This document shows, piece by piece, positions 39,754 through 48,861 of a stretch of DNA of 64,000 bases; the stretch's first letter is position 1; every line of letters starts with the position of its first letter. The stretch is from NCBI GenBank assembly GCA_937912225.1, contig CALDOJ010000042.1, positions 1-64,000 on the forward strand, given 5' to 3'. The position numbers and the translations under genes were made by a program. This DNA comes from Candidatus Woesearchaeota archaeon (GTDB lineage: Archaea; Nanobdellota; Nanobdellia; Woesearchaeales; GCA-2686295). Below the pieces are notes generated by a model. It did not search any database, was not told the DNA's origin, and saw only the letters and a program-made list of their open reading frames with translations.

Positions 39754-40983
39754 ATGGATGATGAAAGACTAAATAGACAGTTGTTAATTGAAGGTTGGAA
39801 TCAAGAAGCTTTAGATAATGCCCAAATTGGCATTATTGGTGATGACGACTCTTTAGCTTCGATGTATTTAATGTCTTCAGCAGCTCTTGGAATAAATGAT
39901 TTTGTAGTGATTGCTCCAAGCTTAGATGAACGATTGATTAATGTTGCAAAAAGTGTTAATCCTGAGTTAAAAATTAAATTTGTTAAAGGAAATTATACAA
40001 GTCAAAATCTTAATTGTTTATTAGAAGATTGCGATATTATAACTGATGTGAGTCATTATGGCCTTGCAAATAAATTGTCTTTAAATTTAGGTTATGATAA
40101 ATATAAACCAGTAATTAGAGGATTAAGTGATGAAGAAGGATTTAAAGTATTTACTTATGAACGTGGACGAGAATGGTCTGAATTAGAATCTATTATTTCT
40201 CAACCTTCGTTTCCTAATGAACATTTCGATGACCCTGTACTTGATATGATTGCTTCAGGAATATTATTAGAAGAAACAAAAAATAAATTAATGAATGAAA
40301 AAATTTCTAATGAATTAATTGTTTATAACAGAGAACCATTAGCTGATATTGATAAGTCTGATAATATTCTGGTTATTGGAGCTGGAGCTTTAGGAAATTT
40401 TGTAGGTCTTGGACTTGGATATTCTGGTTTTGAAAACATAACGTTTATGGATCCTGATGTTGCTGAAATTACTAATTTAAATAGACAAATATTATTATAT
40501 GATGGAGTTGATAAAAGTAAATCTGCAACTTTAGCAAAAAGATTAAAAGAATTTTTTGGAATAAATGCTAAATCAAGAGAACAATATTTTAACTCTTCAT
40601 CAAGAATACATAATTATGATGTTATTTTTGATTGTGTTGATAACTTTGAAACAAGAATAGTTCTTAGTGAGAAATGTAAAGCTAAAAATAAGATTTTAAT
40701 AAGCGGAGGAACAAATGTTGATGCTGGTCAATCAGTATTGTATAATCCTGATGTAGATGATAAAACGCCTGCAGAATTATTAGGTTTATATGACATACTT
40801 GGACAAAGAAAGCTTGAAAATTATACTCGAGAAAGAGCATCTTGTGTTTACAGACCTGACCCTTCCGTAATCATGACAAACCAAGTAATTGGAGGATTCA
40901 TGGTTGATGCATATAAAAGACACTTATCAGGTCAAACAATAGAGAATATATTTTATGATTCAAAAAGTGATACGAGAACATGA
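39754..40983 (+). CDS. E1-like (ThiF/UBA-type) activating enzyme with duplicated halves
   Basis: 409 residues. The C-terminal half (about 200-390) is an active ThiF/E1 adenylation domain: G209-AGALG, D233, N241-LNRQ with R244, D-KSKS, DCVDNFETR, and a candidate catalytic Cys364 in ASCVYRPDPS. The N-terminal half (1-195) repeats the same plan (RLNRQLLIEGW, IGIIGDDDS, then DIITDVSHY) but has lost the glycine loop and the N-x-x-R site, so it looks like an inactive copy, as in eukaryotic E1s. No CxxC zinc pairs are present. Last gene of the operon; AAGAGGT precedes the ATG. Confidence 0.88.
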   Translation: MDDERLNRQLLIEGWNQEALDNAQIGIIGDDDSLASMYLMSSAALGINDFVVIAPSLDERLINVAKSVNPELKIKFVKGNYTSQNLNCLLEDCDIITDVSHYGLANKLSLNLGYDKYKPVIRGLSDEEGFKVFTYERGREWSELESIISQPSFPNEHFDDPVLDMIASGILLEETKNKLMNEKISNELIVYNREPLADIDKSDNILVIGAGALGNFVGLGLGYSGFENITFMDPDVAEITNLNRQILLYDGVDKSKSATLAKRLKEFFGINAKSREQYFNSSSRIHNYDVIFDCVDNFETRIVLSEKCKAKNKILISGGTNVDAGQSVLYNPDVDDKTPAELLGLYDILGQRKLENYTRERASCVYRPDPSVIMTNQVIGGFMVDAYKRHLSGQTIENIFYDSKSDTRT

Positions 40984-41024
40984 TATTTGAAGAATAGCTA
41001 ATGTTTTCAAAAATTATATACGAT

Positions 41025-41070
41025 CAAAAATGAAAATTATTTTTGGGCATAAAGTTTTTTCAAAAACTTT
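41025..41070. promoter_or_regulatory. Hairpins and promoter after the ubiquitin-like operon
   Basis: CAAAAAT (41025-41031) and ATTTTTG (41039-41045) form one hairpin of the dispersed family; AAAGTTTTT and AAAAACTTT just after (41051-41070) form a second that runs into the TATA box TTTATATA of the next gene. Together they probably end the operon and begin the 41125 transcript. Confidence 0.5.
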
Positions 41071-41124
41071 ATATACTCTAGAGTGAATAATAATTTTATA
41101 AATACAATTTCGAGGTGTATAATC

Positions 41125-41571
41125 ATGGTAGAAGCAATTGGCGGTAAAATAGGCCTTACAGGTCTAGAAATTAAAGAAGGTTTTGTGTTATTTAGATATT
41201 TCAAAGAACGAAGAGAATTAATAAAGATTGTTCGAGATGAGAAACAATTGAATTCTATTCTAACAAAGTTACATGGTGACGAGCATAAAGGTGATTTAGT
41301 TCATTTTGTTAAACATGAAGAAGATGGTTTGAAAAAAGGAATGCAAATTATGAATATGTTTACAGATTTATTAGATCATTTAATATTTGATGTTCACAAA
41401 ATGAAAAAAGTATTAGAAGAATTTCATAAGATTGATGTTGATGCATCTAAAGAAGGCTTTCCTAAAGACAAAATTGAACAATTGGATGGCGAAGTACAAA
41501 ATGAACTTCATCAAATCAATGTTAATTTAAGAGCTTTAAGTGATAAGATGGGTGCATTAACCCGAGAATAA
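41125..41571 (+). CDS. Uncharacterised protein with long helical C-terminus
   Basis: 148 residues from the ATG at 41125, which follows GAGGTG by six bases; the longer frame from 41083 would start upstream of that site. The N-terminus is strand-like (AIGGKIGLTGLEIKEGFVLFRYF), and the rest is helical with coiled-coil character. It has its own TATA box, so it is probably not part of the ubiquitin-like operon. No family recognised. Confidence 0.65.
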   Translation: MVEAIGGKIGLTGLEIKEGFVLFRYFKERRELIKIVRDEKQLNSILTKLHGDEHKGDLVHFVKHEEDGLKKGMQIMNMFTDLLDHLIFDVHKMKKVLEEFHKIDVDASKEGFPKDKIEQLDGEVQNELHQINVNLRALSDKMGALTRE

Positions 41572-41640
41572 ATCTTTTATTTTTTTATTTCTTTTTTCTT
41601 TTTAGTAACTTTTATATATTCTTGTTTCTAGAGTTAGAGA

Positions 41641-44600
41641 ATGGAGCTTGTTAATAATAAAAATTTAGCTAAATTCTCAGAATCGATTGTTCGTTTAAAG
41701 CATTATGCTGGAGTATTAAAATCTGAAAAGGTGCAGTTGCGAGAAGATTGGTTTTGGCATCAAGAAACTCTTGAAATGTTAAAAACAATTCATGATCAGC
41801 TAGTTGTCGAATTACATAAAGATGCGCAGTATTTTGAATCAGGCAATATGAAATTTCATTTACAAGATGCTTTAGAGGTACTAGATACTTTATTTGCTGG
41901 ATTTAAAACTTTTGAAGAGACAAAAAAGTTTGATGATAATTTTCAATATCGAATAAATGATTACCTAATAAATTTGTCTGAAAAAATAACAACCATGGTG
42001 TCTGAATTAGAATTGTTTGAAAAAGAACATTTGAAAAAAAAATATTCTGATAAAGAAAGAGAATTATTCAGATCAGGATTTAATTATGTGCGTGATGTTG
42101 AATTGATTCCTTTATTGGTTGAAAATTGGTCTATTTTTGAAGAACTTAAAAAATTAATTGGAGGTTTTACAGTTGGTCGATTAGGAAAGACGATTTATCA
42201 AGAATATAGATATGCTTTTGTTTGGACTGGTCTTGGTTATTTTAAACATTTAATTTTGCAAAATTTTTCTAAAAAAGAGATTGAAGAACTTAAAGTTGAA
42301 ATTAGAGCTGAGTTAGGTTTAAAACCTTCTGATAATGCTTATGCAAGTCCTGATTTTTCAAATAATTTAGGTCAATTTAATCAGAAAATGACTTTGGAAA
42401 AACAACTCAGAACTAAATTATTACATGAAACAAATGTCCAAAATCTTAGGGAAGTTTTGAATATTTTGGCGTTAATACGATTAGAACATTTTGATGAACA
42501 AGATGTACTTTCTCTTGAACATTTTTCTTCTTTAATAATGTCTAATGAAATATTAGATTCTGTTTTTCATTTAATGGTGAAATATTCGGATAATCATGTT
42601 CGATTGGCTGTTAGGTTTTTGAAACTTGTAAATTGTTATCATCGATCTAGTGTTAATTCGGAGGAGGTAAAATTATTTTTTGAATTTTTTATTCCTTATA
42701 TAGGAACTGACAAACCCATTCGTGCATTGTCAAACACTAATTTTTATGAAATTAAAGAATCAATTGCTACTGCAAAAAGAATTTCTAAAATTGATGAGAT
42801 TTTGAAGTCTTATCAACTTCGTTCTGTTGATGAGATTTTTGATTTAAGACAGAATAACCTTTCTAAAAGAAATATGAGTTTAGATAAGTTTAATTTAATT
42901 CTTGATTTTTTAGAATTAAAAGTTACTGATTCGCTAATTTTATCAAAATTGTCTCCTTATGATTCTTGGGAGATTTCTAACAAAGAATTCTTGTTAAATT
43001 TAGCTAAGAAAACAGATCATCCAAATATTCTATTTAATGTATTATTTCATTTATTAAATAAACAAAATATTGAATCTCATCCACATATAGTTGGTGCAAT
43101 TGTTAAGAATATTCAAGAATATGAATCTCACATTAGTAAGTTTCGAGATAATCAAGATTTAGAATCTGAGAAAAACGAACTTTATACTCGATATGTTAAG
43201 GAATTTTATATTTTATTTATGCATTCAGTTAATTATTTGCATAATCTAGATAATGTTGATTTCTTCTTCAAATTAGGAATTAATGATATTGATTCTTTTG
43301 AGACTCTTGTTAGTGCTATGAGGGTATTACGGCTTGATAAAATCTCAAATATTAAAGATTTCTGGGATAAAGGAGGTGCTGAATTATTTGAGATTTTAAA
43401 AAATAAATATTCTGATAAGGAAGAATCATATGCTTTACTTAGTTTTTGTTATAATTTAGTTGGAGAACTTAATTCGACAAATTACGAAGAAGTACTTAGA
43501 AATCTTAATGCTAGTATTAATTTAATCGATAAAGCAGTAGGAAATAGTAGGCAAAAAACAAAATTGTTTTCAGCTATTAATGAAGGGTTAGTTTCTAAAA
43601 GTATTTTTCGTCATTTTAATTCTTTTTTACTTTATCTTCTGGAGAACAAACCAAACAGTTTTATTAGTGTTTTAGAAGGTATTACTAGATTATCTTTATT
43701 GGATTCTAATGTTACTAAACAATTATTAGAGTTAGCAAAAATTTTAAAATCTTTTAAATTATTTATTGATGATCATTCTTTAAGTCATATTAATTCAGAA
43801 GATATTGAAAATTCTTTTTTATTTTTCTCGGAGAGACTTGGAAAATCTCCTAAAAAAATTGAAAAAAATCTTTTTAAGTTCAGAAAGAATTTAACTAAAT
43901 TAACAACTCAACATAAAGAAACTGCTTTTAATTATATTAATCTTTCAATGTCTCAATTAGCGATTGATTATTTTACTCAAATAGTTCATAAAGAAGTATC
44001 TGGATATTTTGAAGAGTTTTGTGGAGTTTCGCTTCCGCCAAAATTAGTGCATGATGCTGATGTAGTAAATGCTTTGACTGTAGCAAAGAAGGCAGTTCAT
44101 AGTCTTGGGGATTTACCAAAAATTTTCATTAGAGAATTATGTTTAGAAAACATGGTTCCTTTCAAAAAATATCCTGAAGCTTATCCATATAACCAAGAAG
44201 CAAATATTAAATTTATTAAAAAAGTACATGAACATCATGATTTAAGTGCTTGGATTAATGGTTATGAAAAAATATGTGGTGTTCTTTTAACTGAAGAATT
44301 TGAAAAACAAAATAAACAAATGGCTCTTTTTTATCAAGAAGTAATTGATGATTATCAAAAATTAGGAATTGAAATTAAACATGAAGAAATGTTTTCTAAG
44401 TTTAAAGAAGTTGAGAATCATGAAAATAAAGATGCGATTGCAGATTTAAGAATTCATCTTAAAGCTATTGAAGATTTTGAACGAATGTTGGAAAGTCATG
44501 TTCCTATGAAAAAAGTTAAATTGTTTATTGAAACTAATCCTTTGAAAATATTGCAAATGGGTAATGTTGTTTCTGGAAGTTGTTTAAGTGTGCATGGTGG

Positions 44601-44991
44601 TAATTCTTGGACTACTATAACTAATGCTGTAGATGTTAATAAAGCAGTTTTATTTGCAGTTAATGCTGATAAACCAAGTATGATTGTTGGTCGTAGATTG
44701 GTTGCAATAACGGACGATTTGAAATTGGTTCAATATGGAGTATATAATAATTTTCCAAGACTTGATTTAGATGCGTTGTTTGAACATTTCTTAATTGATA
44801 TTGCTCGTCATTGTTCACTTCCTCTTGGAGAATCTGGAACAGTATCAAATTTGGTAGCTGGCGCGTGGTATGCTGGAACTGCAATGGAACGTTTTGATAT
44901 CTCTCTTTATGAACAAATTAAAAATGATCCTATGTCTGCAATAGGAATGTATCAGAATGATAATTTAGAACCTGATTATAAAAGTCATTAA
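41641..44991 (+). CDS. 1116-residue helical protein with conserved-looking C-terminal domain
   Basis: Mostly helical, with spacing suggestive of repeated helix pairs through residues 270-800. There is no membrane helix and no nucleotide-binding motif. The last 160 residues differ: FIETNPLKILQMGNVVSGSCLSVHGG, then NKAVLFAVN, MIVGRRLVAITDDLKLVQYGVYNN, a compact alpha/beta domain with a Cys and several Gly that looks enzyme-like. The start is leaderless, with TTTTATATATTC about 25 bases upstream. The gene ends four bases into the convergent TrmB gene. I do not know its function. Confidence 0.7.
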   Translation: MELVNNKNLAKFSESIVRLKHYAGVLKSEKVQLREDWFWHQETLEMLKTIHDQLVVELHKDAQYFESGNMKFHLQDALEVLDTLFAGFKTFEETKKFDDNFQYRINDYLINLSEKITTMVSELELFEKEHLKKKYSDKERELFRSGFNYVRDVELIPLLVENWSIFEELKKLIGGFTVGRLGKTIYQEYRYAFVWTGLGYFKHLILQNFSKKEIEELKVEIRAELGLKPSDNAYASPDFSNNLGQFNQKMTLEKQLRTKLLHETNVQNLREVLNILALIRLEHFDEQDVLSLEHFSSLIMSNEILDSVFHLMVKYSDNHVRLAVRFLKLVNCYHRSSVNSEEVKLFFEFFIPYIGTDKPIRALSNTNFYEIKESIATAKRISKIDEILKSYQLRSVDEIFDLRQNNLSKRNMSLDKFNLILDFLELKVTDSLILSKLSPYDSWEISNKEFLLNLAKKTDHPNILFNVLFHLLNKQNIESHPHIVGAIVKNIQEYESHISKFRDNQDLESEKNELYTRYVKEFYILFMHSVNYLHNLDNVDFFFKLGINDIDSFETLVSAMRVLRLDKISNIKDFWDKGGAELFEILKNKYSDKEESYALLSFCYNLVGELNSTNYEEVLRNLNASINLIDKAVGNSRQKTKLFSAINEGLVSKSIFRHFNSFLLYLLENKPNSFISVLEGITRLSLLDSNVTKQLLELAKILKSFKLFIDDHSLSHINSEDIENSFLFFSERLGKSPKKIEKNLFKFRKNLTKLTTQHKETAFNYINLSMSQLAIDYFTQIVHKEVSGYFEEFCGVSLPPKLVHDADVVNALTVAKKAVHSLGDLPKIFIRELCLENMVPFKKYPEAYPYNQEANIKFIKKVHEHHDLSAWINGYEKICGVLLTEEFEKQNKQMALFYQEVIDDYQKLGIEIKHEEMFSKFKEVENHENKDAIADLRIHLKAIEDFERMLESHVPMKKVKLFIETNPLKILQMGNVVSGSCLSVHGGNSWTTITNAVDVNKAVLFAVNADKPSMIVGRRLVAITDDLKLVQYGVYNNFPRLDLDALFEHFLIDIARHCSLPLGESGTVSNLVAGAWYAGTAMERFDISLYEQIKNDPMSAIGMYQNDNLEPDYKSH

Positions 44992-45707
44992 TTCTTTTCT
45001 TTCCATACTAGATTAAAATACTTAGTAAGTGATTCTGCTAATGCTTTTGATTTTATTAAGAATGAGACTGGTTCATATTGCCATGGGAAAAACATTACTC
45101 GGTCATTTATTATTGAGATGTTGATTGGTACAGGAAAGTCTACGTATTTAATATCTGATTTAAATCTGGTTGCAAGCATTGGTTTTAAGTCTGAAGGTGC
45201 TAGTCCTTTGATTTTGATTCCTTTTTCAAACCTTTCGCCTTCATATTCTTTTAAAAAATTGTATACTTCTGGATATTTGTCGATTGGTTTTGTGTAGAAT
45301 GAAAAAAACAAGAATTCATCTCCTGATTTTGCTTCTTCAAGACCTTCTCTTAATAAATTTTTGAATCCTTTGAATCCTTCGAACACTTCTGCTTCTGGTT
45401 CTTCTCGCTTATCTTGTTTTGCCAGTAGTACTGGAAGTATTTCTTTGAATCGTGTTTTTTTATCTTCTATGAATTTTAAGATGTTTTGTGGGTCTGTTGC
45501 ATGATAATGTTTAATTTTTCCTTTTTTGACAAATGTTACGAATCCTTTATCTCCTAGTTTGTGCAAGGTCATGTGAACTACTGAGTTTTGCAATCTTGTT
45601 CTGTCAATTATTGGTCCTGCTGTTGCAACGCCTAGCTCTAATAGTGCAATATAAATTTTAATTTCTGCGTTTGTTAAGCCTAAATCTTGTAAGATTGCTG
45701 TTTCCAT
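44988..45707 (-). CDS. TrmB-family transcriptional regulator (module 3)
   Basis: 239 residues, the third TrmB paralogue: winged helix LQDLGLTNAEIKIYIALLELG with NSVVHMTLHKLGDKGF as recognition helix, then the effector domain from EAEVFEGFKGFKNL. Like the others it diverges from an accessory operon, here 45831-48803. The gap contains TCTCCA-AAAA-TGGAGA, a perfect inverted repeat close to that of module 1, making TrmB the likely ligand. Confidence 0.9.
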   Translation of the reverse strand: METAILQDLGLTNAEIKIYIALLELGVATAGPIIDRTRLQNSVVHMTLHKLGDKGFVTFVKKGKIKHYHATDPQNILKFIEDKKTRFKEILPVLLAKQDKREEPEAEVFEGFKGFKNLLREGLEEAKSGDEFLFFSFYTKPIDKYPEVYNFLKEYEGERFEKGIKIKGLAPSDLKPMLATRFKSDIKYVDFPVPINISIINDRVMFFPWQYEPVSFLIKSKALAESLTKYFNLVWKEKN

Positions 45708-45728
45708 AGTCTATATTAAGCACAATAG

Positions 45729-45805
45729 TATATAAATATTACTATTGGTCTCCAAAAATGGAGAACAAATGTTTAAATACTCGTTCCGCTATTACTTAGT
45801 AGTAA
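45729..45805. promoter_or_regulatory. Divergent promoter with TrmB-type operator candidate (module 3)
   Basis: TATATAAATATT (45729-45740) is the TATA of the TrmB gene on the minus strand; TCTCCA-AAAA-TGGAGA (45749-45764) is a perfect inverted repeat; GTTTAAATAC (45771-45780) is the plus-strand TATA; and TTACT-TAGT-AGTAA (45792-45805) is a further palindrome near the expected start of transcription. The operator lies between the two promoters. Confidence 0.6.
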
Positions 45806-45830
45806 CAAAAAAACAAAGGTGAACGACAAA

Positions 45831-45929
45831 ATGACAATAACAAACGGCTTACACAAATCATTCACAATGAGTATAGATGGTGATTATTACATACAAATCA
45901 AACAATATGAAACAAAAGGTGTGAATTAA
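45831..45929 (+). CDS. 32-residue microprotein at the head of module 3
   Basis: ATG at 45831, preceded by AAAGGTGAACG, opens a 32-codon frame ending one base before the receiver-domain gene. The product (MTITNGLHKSFTMSIDG and onward) has a beta-hairpin-like pattern of Tyr, Ile and Lys. Position and ribosome site parallel the microproteins heading the ubiquitin-like operon. Confidence 0.5.
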   Translation: MTITNGLHKSFTMSIDGDYYIQIKQYETKGVN

Positions 45930-45930
45930 G

Positions 45931-46563
45931 ATGAGTATTGATGAAAAAATAAAGATAATACTTGTTGATGATCGTTTAGAGAATATTAACGCTGCAAAGC
46001 AGTATTTCAACACTAGAGATGATTTGGAAGTTAGTTATTTTTTGAATCCTGTAGATGCTAAAAAATCTATTGAAGAAAATTTATTCAAAGATACTGCATA
46101 TGATTTTGGAATTTTTGATCTTGAAATGCCGAGTGAAACAATGGAAATCAATCCTATTGCAGGACATGAATTATCAGTTTATGCATGGAAACAAGGAATT
46201 CCAAACATGATTGTTACACAAAAATATATGGATTATGGAGAAGGAAATAATCACAATGGAAATGTAACTATTATTTCGAGGTATGCAGGTGCTGATGCAA
46301 TAAAAGTTACAGGAGCAAAAAAATCAGAACATACTTGGAAAACTATTGCACATAATAATAGAGGACTTGACAAATACTTAAGTATGATTAAACCTGTAAT
46401 TGCGTTTTCTAAAAAAGAAAGTGCAAAAAATAAAACTACAGACTTATGGGTTGAAATCGCAAAAGACTTTTACCAATTTTTTTTGAAAAACAAAGAAAGC
46501 GGTAAAAACTCCCCTATGCAAGAATTTTATGATCAAGGTAAATGTACTTACATGAACGAATAA
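45931..46563 (+). CDS. Stand-alone response-regulator receiver protein (module 3)
   Basis: 210 residues. Receiver residues: D13-D14 in IILVDD, phospho-acceptor D63 in GIFDLEMP, T96 in MIVTQ. As in the receiver at 34284, the region after the phospho-site is enlarged with a G-GNNHNGN loop (compare QPHNHHG there), and the C-terminus is a helical extension without an output domain. The two are clearly related. AAGGTGTGAATTAAG is the ribosome site. No histidine kinase is in the window. Confidence 0.75.
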   Translation: MSIDEKIKIILVDDRLENINAAKQYFNTRDDLEVSYFLNPVDAKKSIEENLFKDTAYDFGIFDLEMPSETMEINPIAGHELSVYAWKQGIPNMIVTQKYMDYGEGNNHNGNVTIISRYAGADAIKVTGAKKSEHTWKTIAHNNRGLDKYLSMIKPVIAFSKKESAKNKTTDLWVEIAKDFYQFFLKNKESGKNSPMQEFYDQGKCTYMNE

Positions 46564-46589
46564 TGAAAATAAAAAAAGGTGAAACAAAT

Positions 46590-47144
46590 ATGAAGTTAGA
46601 AAATATGTTGAAAAAAGGTTTAATTGCATTAGGAACAGCTGTTATGTTAAGCAGTTGTGCTCCTCTCGAAGAATATAAACCTATAATGACTTATGATAGT
46701 TTAGGAAGAGAAATTTCGCAATTAGATACAAGACTTGACTTAAATGAAAATTTTTTTACAGATGGAACAATAGAGCTGTTAACAACTTATGATGACAATG
46801 GTAATGTTGTAAAAAAAACGCAACATGTAAGACCTGGTGAAGGTGTTGAATTTATTCGAAATACTGACAAAGTTGAAACTTTTGAATATGATGCGAATAA
46901 TAACTTAGTAAGTTATTCTTCAGAAGTTCTTGATAACAAACAAGGAAAAATTATTCAAAAAACAAACGAAAGCAGATTATATAATGAGAATAATGAAGTT
47001 TACAAAATTGTATATGAAGAAATTTCAACAACAGGATCAAAGATTATAGAGACAAACTATGACTTAGAAGAAAAAATTGTAACTATAAAACATGACGATG
47101 ATGGTGATGGTGTCTTTGACGAAATAGAAAGAAAATTGATGTAA
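46590..47144 (+). CDS. Lipoprotein with lipobox LSSC
   Basis: 184 residues from the ATG at 46590, seven bases after AGGTGA. A basic start and a hydrophobic stretch lead to the lipobox L20-S-S-C23, the site for lipid attachment by Lgt; an lgt gene is present at 4803. The outer part has repeated Y-D--GN--K segments (YDDNGNVVKKTQ, YDANNNLVSYS, then a DDDGDGVFDEIERK end) like YD-repeat or calcium-binding surface proteins. It is part of the module 3 operon. Confidence 0.75.
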   Translation: MKLENMLKKGLIALGTAVMLSSCAPLEEYKPIMTYDSLGREISQLDTRLDLNENFFTDGTIELLTTYDDNGNVVKKTQHVRPGEGVEFIRNTDKVETFEYDANNNLVSYSSEVLDNKQGKIIQKTNESRLYNENNEVYKIVYEEISTTGSKIIETNYDLEEKIVTIKHDDDGDGVFDEIERKLM

Positions 47145-47177
47145 TAAAATTAGAATAAAAAACGAGGTGAAACTAAA

Positions 47178-48803
47178 ATGAACGGAATTGAAACAAAATT
47201 AAAAGAACTTGAAGAAACACAAGAAAAAGTTGAAGAATTTAGAGTTCAGTTAGAAGAAGCAGTAGTTTTAGTGGAAGAAAAAATGTATGCTACATTGATG
47301 ACTGGAGAAATTGTAGATTTCATCGAACAGAAAGAAGGTTTAAAAGAAGTAGAGAGTGGAGTTAAAGAGCAAATCGGAACTTTTCTAGAAACTGAAGGTC
47401 TAAAAGAAGCAGCCAACACTTACATGAACGAACACGGAAACTGGTATTCAATGAGAAGAAGAGGATATGGTGGTTTAGAAGGAGTTATGAAACTATTAGT
47501 AGAGAAAAAACCTTCCTCTGAAAAGACACATTTAGGTCATGGACCTGGCGACTCATGGGCTCACATGAATGGGGAAATTCTGAAATATGTAGAAGCATAT
47601 GAAACACTTACCGATGAAATTAAAACTGCTAAAATGAATTCTGGAGCATCAGAAGTTAAATTTGCAGAAAAAATGAAAGAACTGCCTTTAAACAAAAGAG
47701 TTGTAATCTTAGACAAACTGTTTAGTGACGGATACTTAGGGGATGCTTGTGGTGGGTTTGGTTCATACAAGAGTCCTACAACTTGTGGCGGATGTCATGC
47801 TGGAAAATCAATGGTATACCAATATGATGTTGAAGATGCAGTTAGCTTTGTGGGTGACAGACAATACGAAATTAAAAAAGAAACTTTAGACAGTATGAAA
47901 AGCGAAGTTGCAGAGGAATTAGGAATAGTTGTAGAAGCCTTAAAAACTGAAAATGTGACGAAAGGAGTTGACTTGGCAATTAAAGTAGAAGAACTAAAAG
48001 AAGATATTACTCTTCTTACAAGTCTAGACAAACCAGATATGGCTGTAGAAGAAGCTGATGGAATCTTGGAGAACTATGCTGGAATGAAAGGGTTCTTAAA
48101 AGACAAAACTCCTTCCTACAAAACTATTGATTTAGAAAAAGGAATTGCAGTAACACTTGAAGAAAAATCCTACTACCCGGGTGGTGGATGTGGAATGCAA
48201 TACTCAGTACTTGTATCAGTATATAGAGACGGACAAGAACAATCACAAAAATATATTTACAGAGACGCATACAGTGCAAGCAAAGACGACTGGAGCTTAA
48301 ACTTTCAGACTGCAGAGATTAAAGAAGTAACTCCTGACGCTGTAACAGTGAAACTTAGTAGTTCAAGTAAAAATAAAACTGTAACCTTTGATTTAGAAGC
48401 AAAAGTGGATGCTGAAGTTGCAGCATTGTCTTCTGAAGAACAAAGAGCGTATAAAACACACTATGGAAAAGTTGTAGAAGAACTAATTATAGGAAATACA
48501 AGAACGCAAGGAATTGCTCCTGTTTACCACGACTTAGAAGACAGAACTGGTGGAGTTCACAATACATATTATGACACTGCAGAAGTAGTTGATGAATATG
48601 TTAGAGCCGACAAAGGTGAAGGAGTTGTAGTTATTAAAACACAAATTGATTCAAAAGCAGGTGGCGGAAAACAGTTTGGATGGACTGCCTACAAGATTAC
48701 AATGGATGAAACAGAGATGATTGCAAGAGATAATGCATACCAACTAGGTCTTAAACAAGGTAAAGAAATCCATATGGAAGCTCAAGAACTATTGAATAAA
48801 TAG
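47178..48803 (+). CDS. Large Gly/Cys-containing protein of unknown function (module 3)
   Basis: 541 residues. A coiled-coil start (1-35) is followed by a helical region. GYLGDACGGFGSYKSP ends in TCGGCHAGKS near 195-215, with three Cys that could bind metal, and a later SYYPGGGCGMQYS. The C-terminal half is strand-rich with a conserved-looking GGGKQFGWTAYKITMDE. GAGGTGAAAC precedes the ATG. Codons look more A/C-rich than in the neighbours (many AAC, GAC, ACT), which may mark high expression. Family unknown. Confidence 0.65.
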   Translation: MNGIETKLKELEETQEKVEEFRVQLEEAVVLVEEKMYATLMTGEIVDFIEQKEGLKEVESGVKEQIGTFLETEGLKEAANTYMNEHGNWYSMRRRGYGGLEGVMKLLVEKKPSSEKTHLGHGPGDSWAHMNGEILKYVEAYETLTDEIKTAKMNSGASEVKFAEKMKELPLNKRVVILDKLFSDGYLGDACGGFGSYKSPTTCGGCHAGKSMVYQYDVEDAVSFVGDRQYEIKKETLDSMKSEVAEELGIVVEALKTENVTKGVDLAIKVEELKEDITLLTSLDKPDMAVEEADGILENYAGMKGFLKDKTPSYKTIDLEKGIAVTLEEKSYYPGGGCGMQYSVLVSVYRDGQEQSQKYIYRDAYSASKDDWSLNFQTAEIKEVTPDAVTVKLSSSSKNKTVTFDLEAKVDAEVAALSSEEQRAYKTHYGKVVEELIIGNTRTQGIAPVYHDLEDRTGGVHNTYYDTAEVVDEYVRADKGEGVVVIKTQIDSKAGGGKQFGWTAYKITMDETEMIARDNAYQLGLKQGKEIHMEAQELLNK

Positions 48804-48861
48804 TTCTAATTTTTTTCTTTTTTTAATTGTGAAGAAAATAAAACTCAAAAGGTGAAATAAA

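Noticed and set aside
33609..40983. CBASS or similar anti-phage cassette, because E1, E2-like and JAB occur together
   Set aside because: No cyclic nucleotide synthase (CD-NTase) or cell-killing effector is present, and the operon has its own Ubl and a ClpX-like ATPase.
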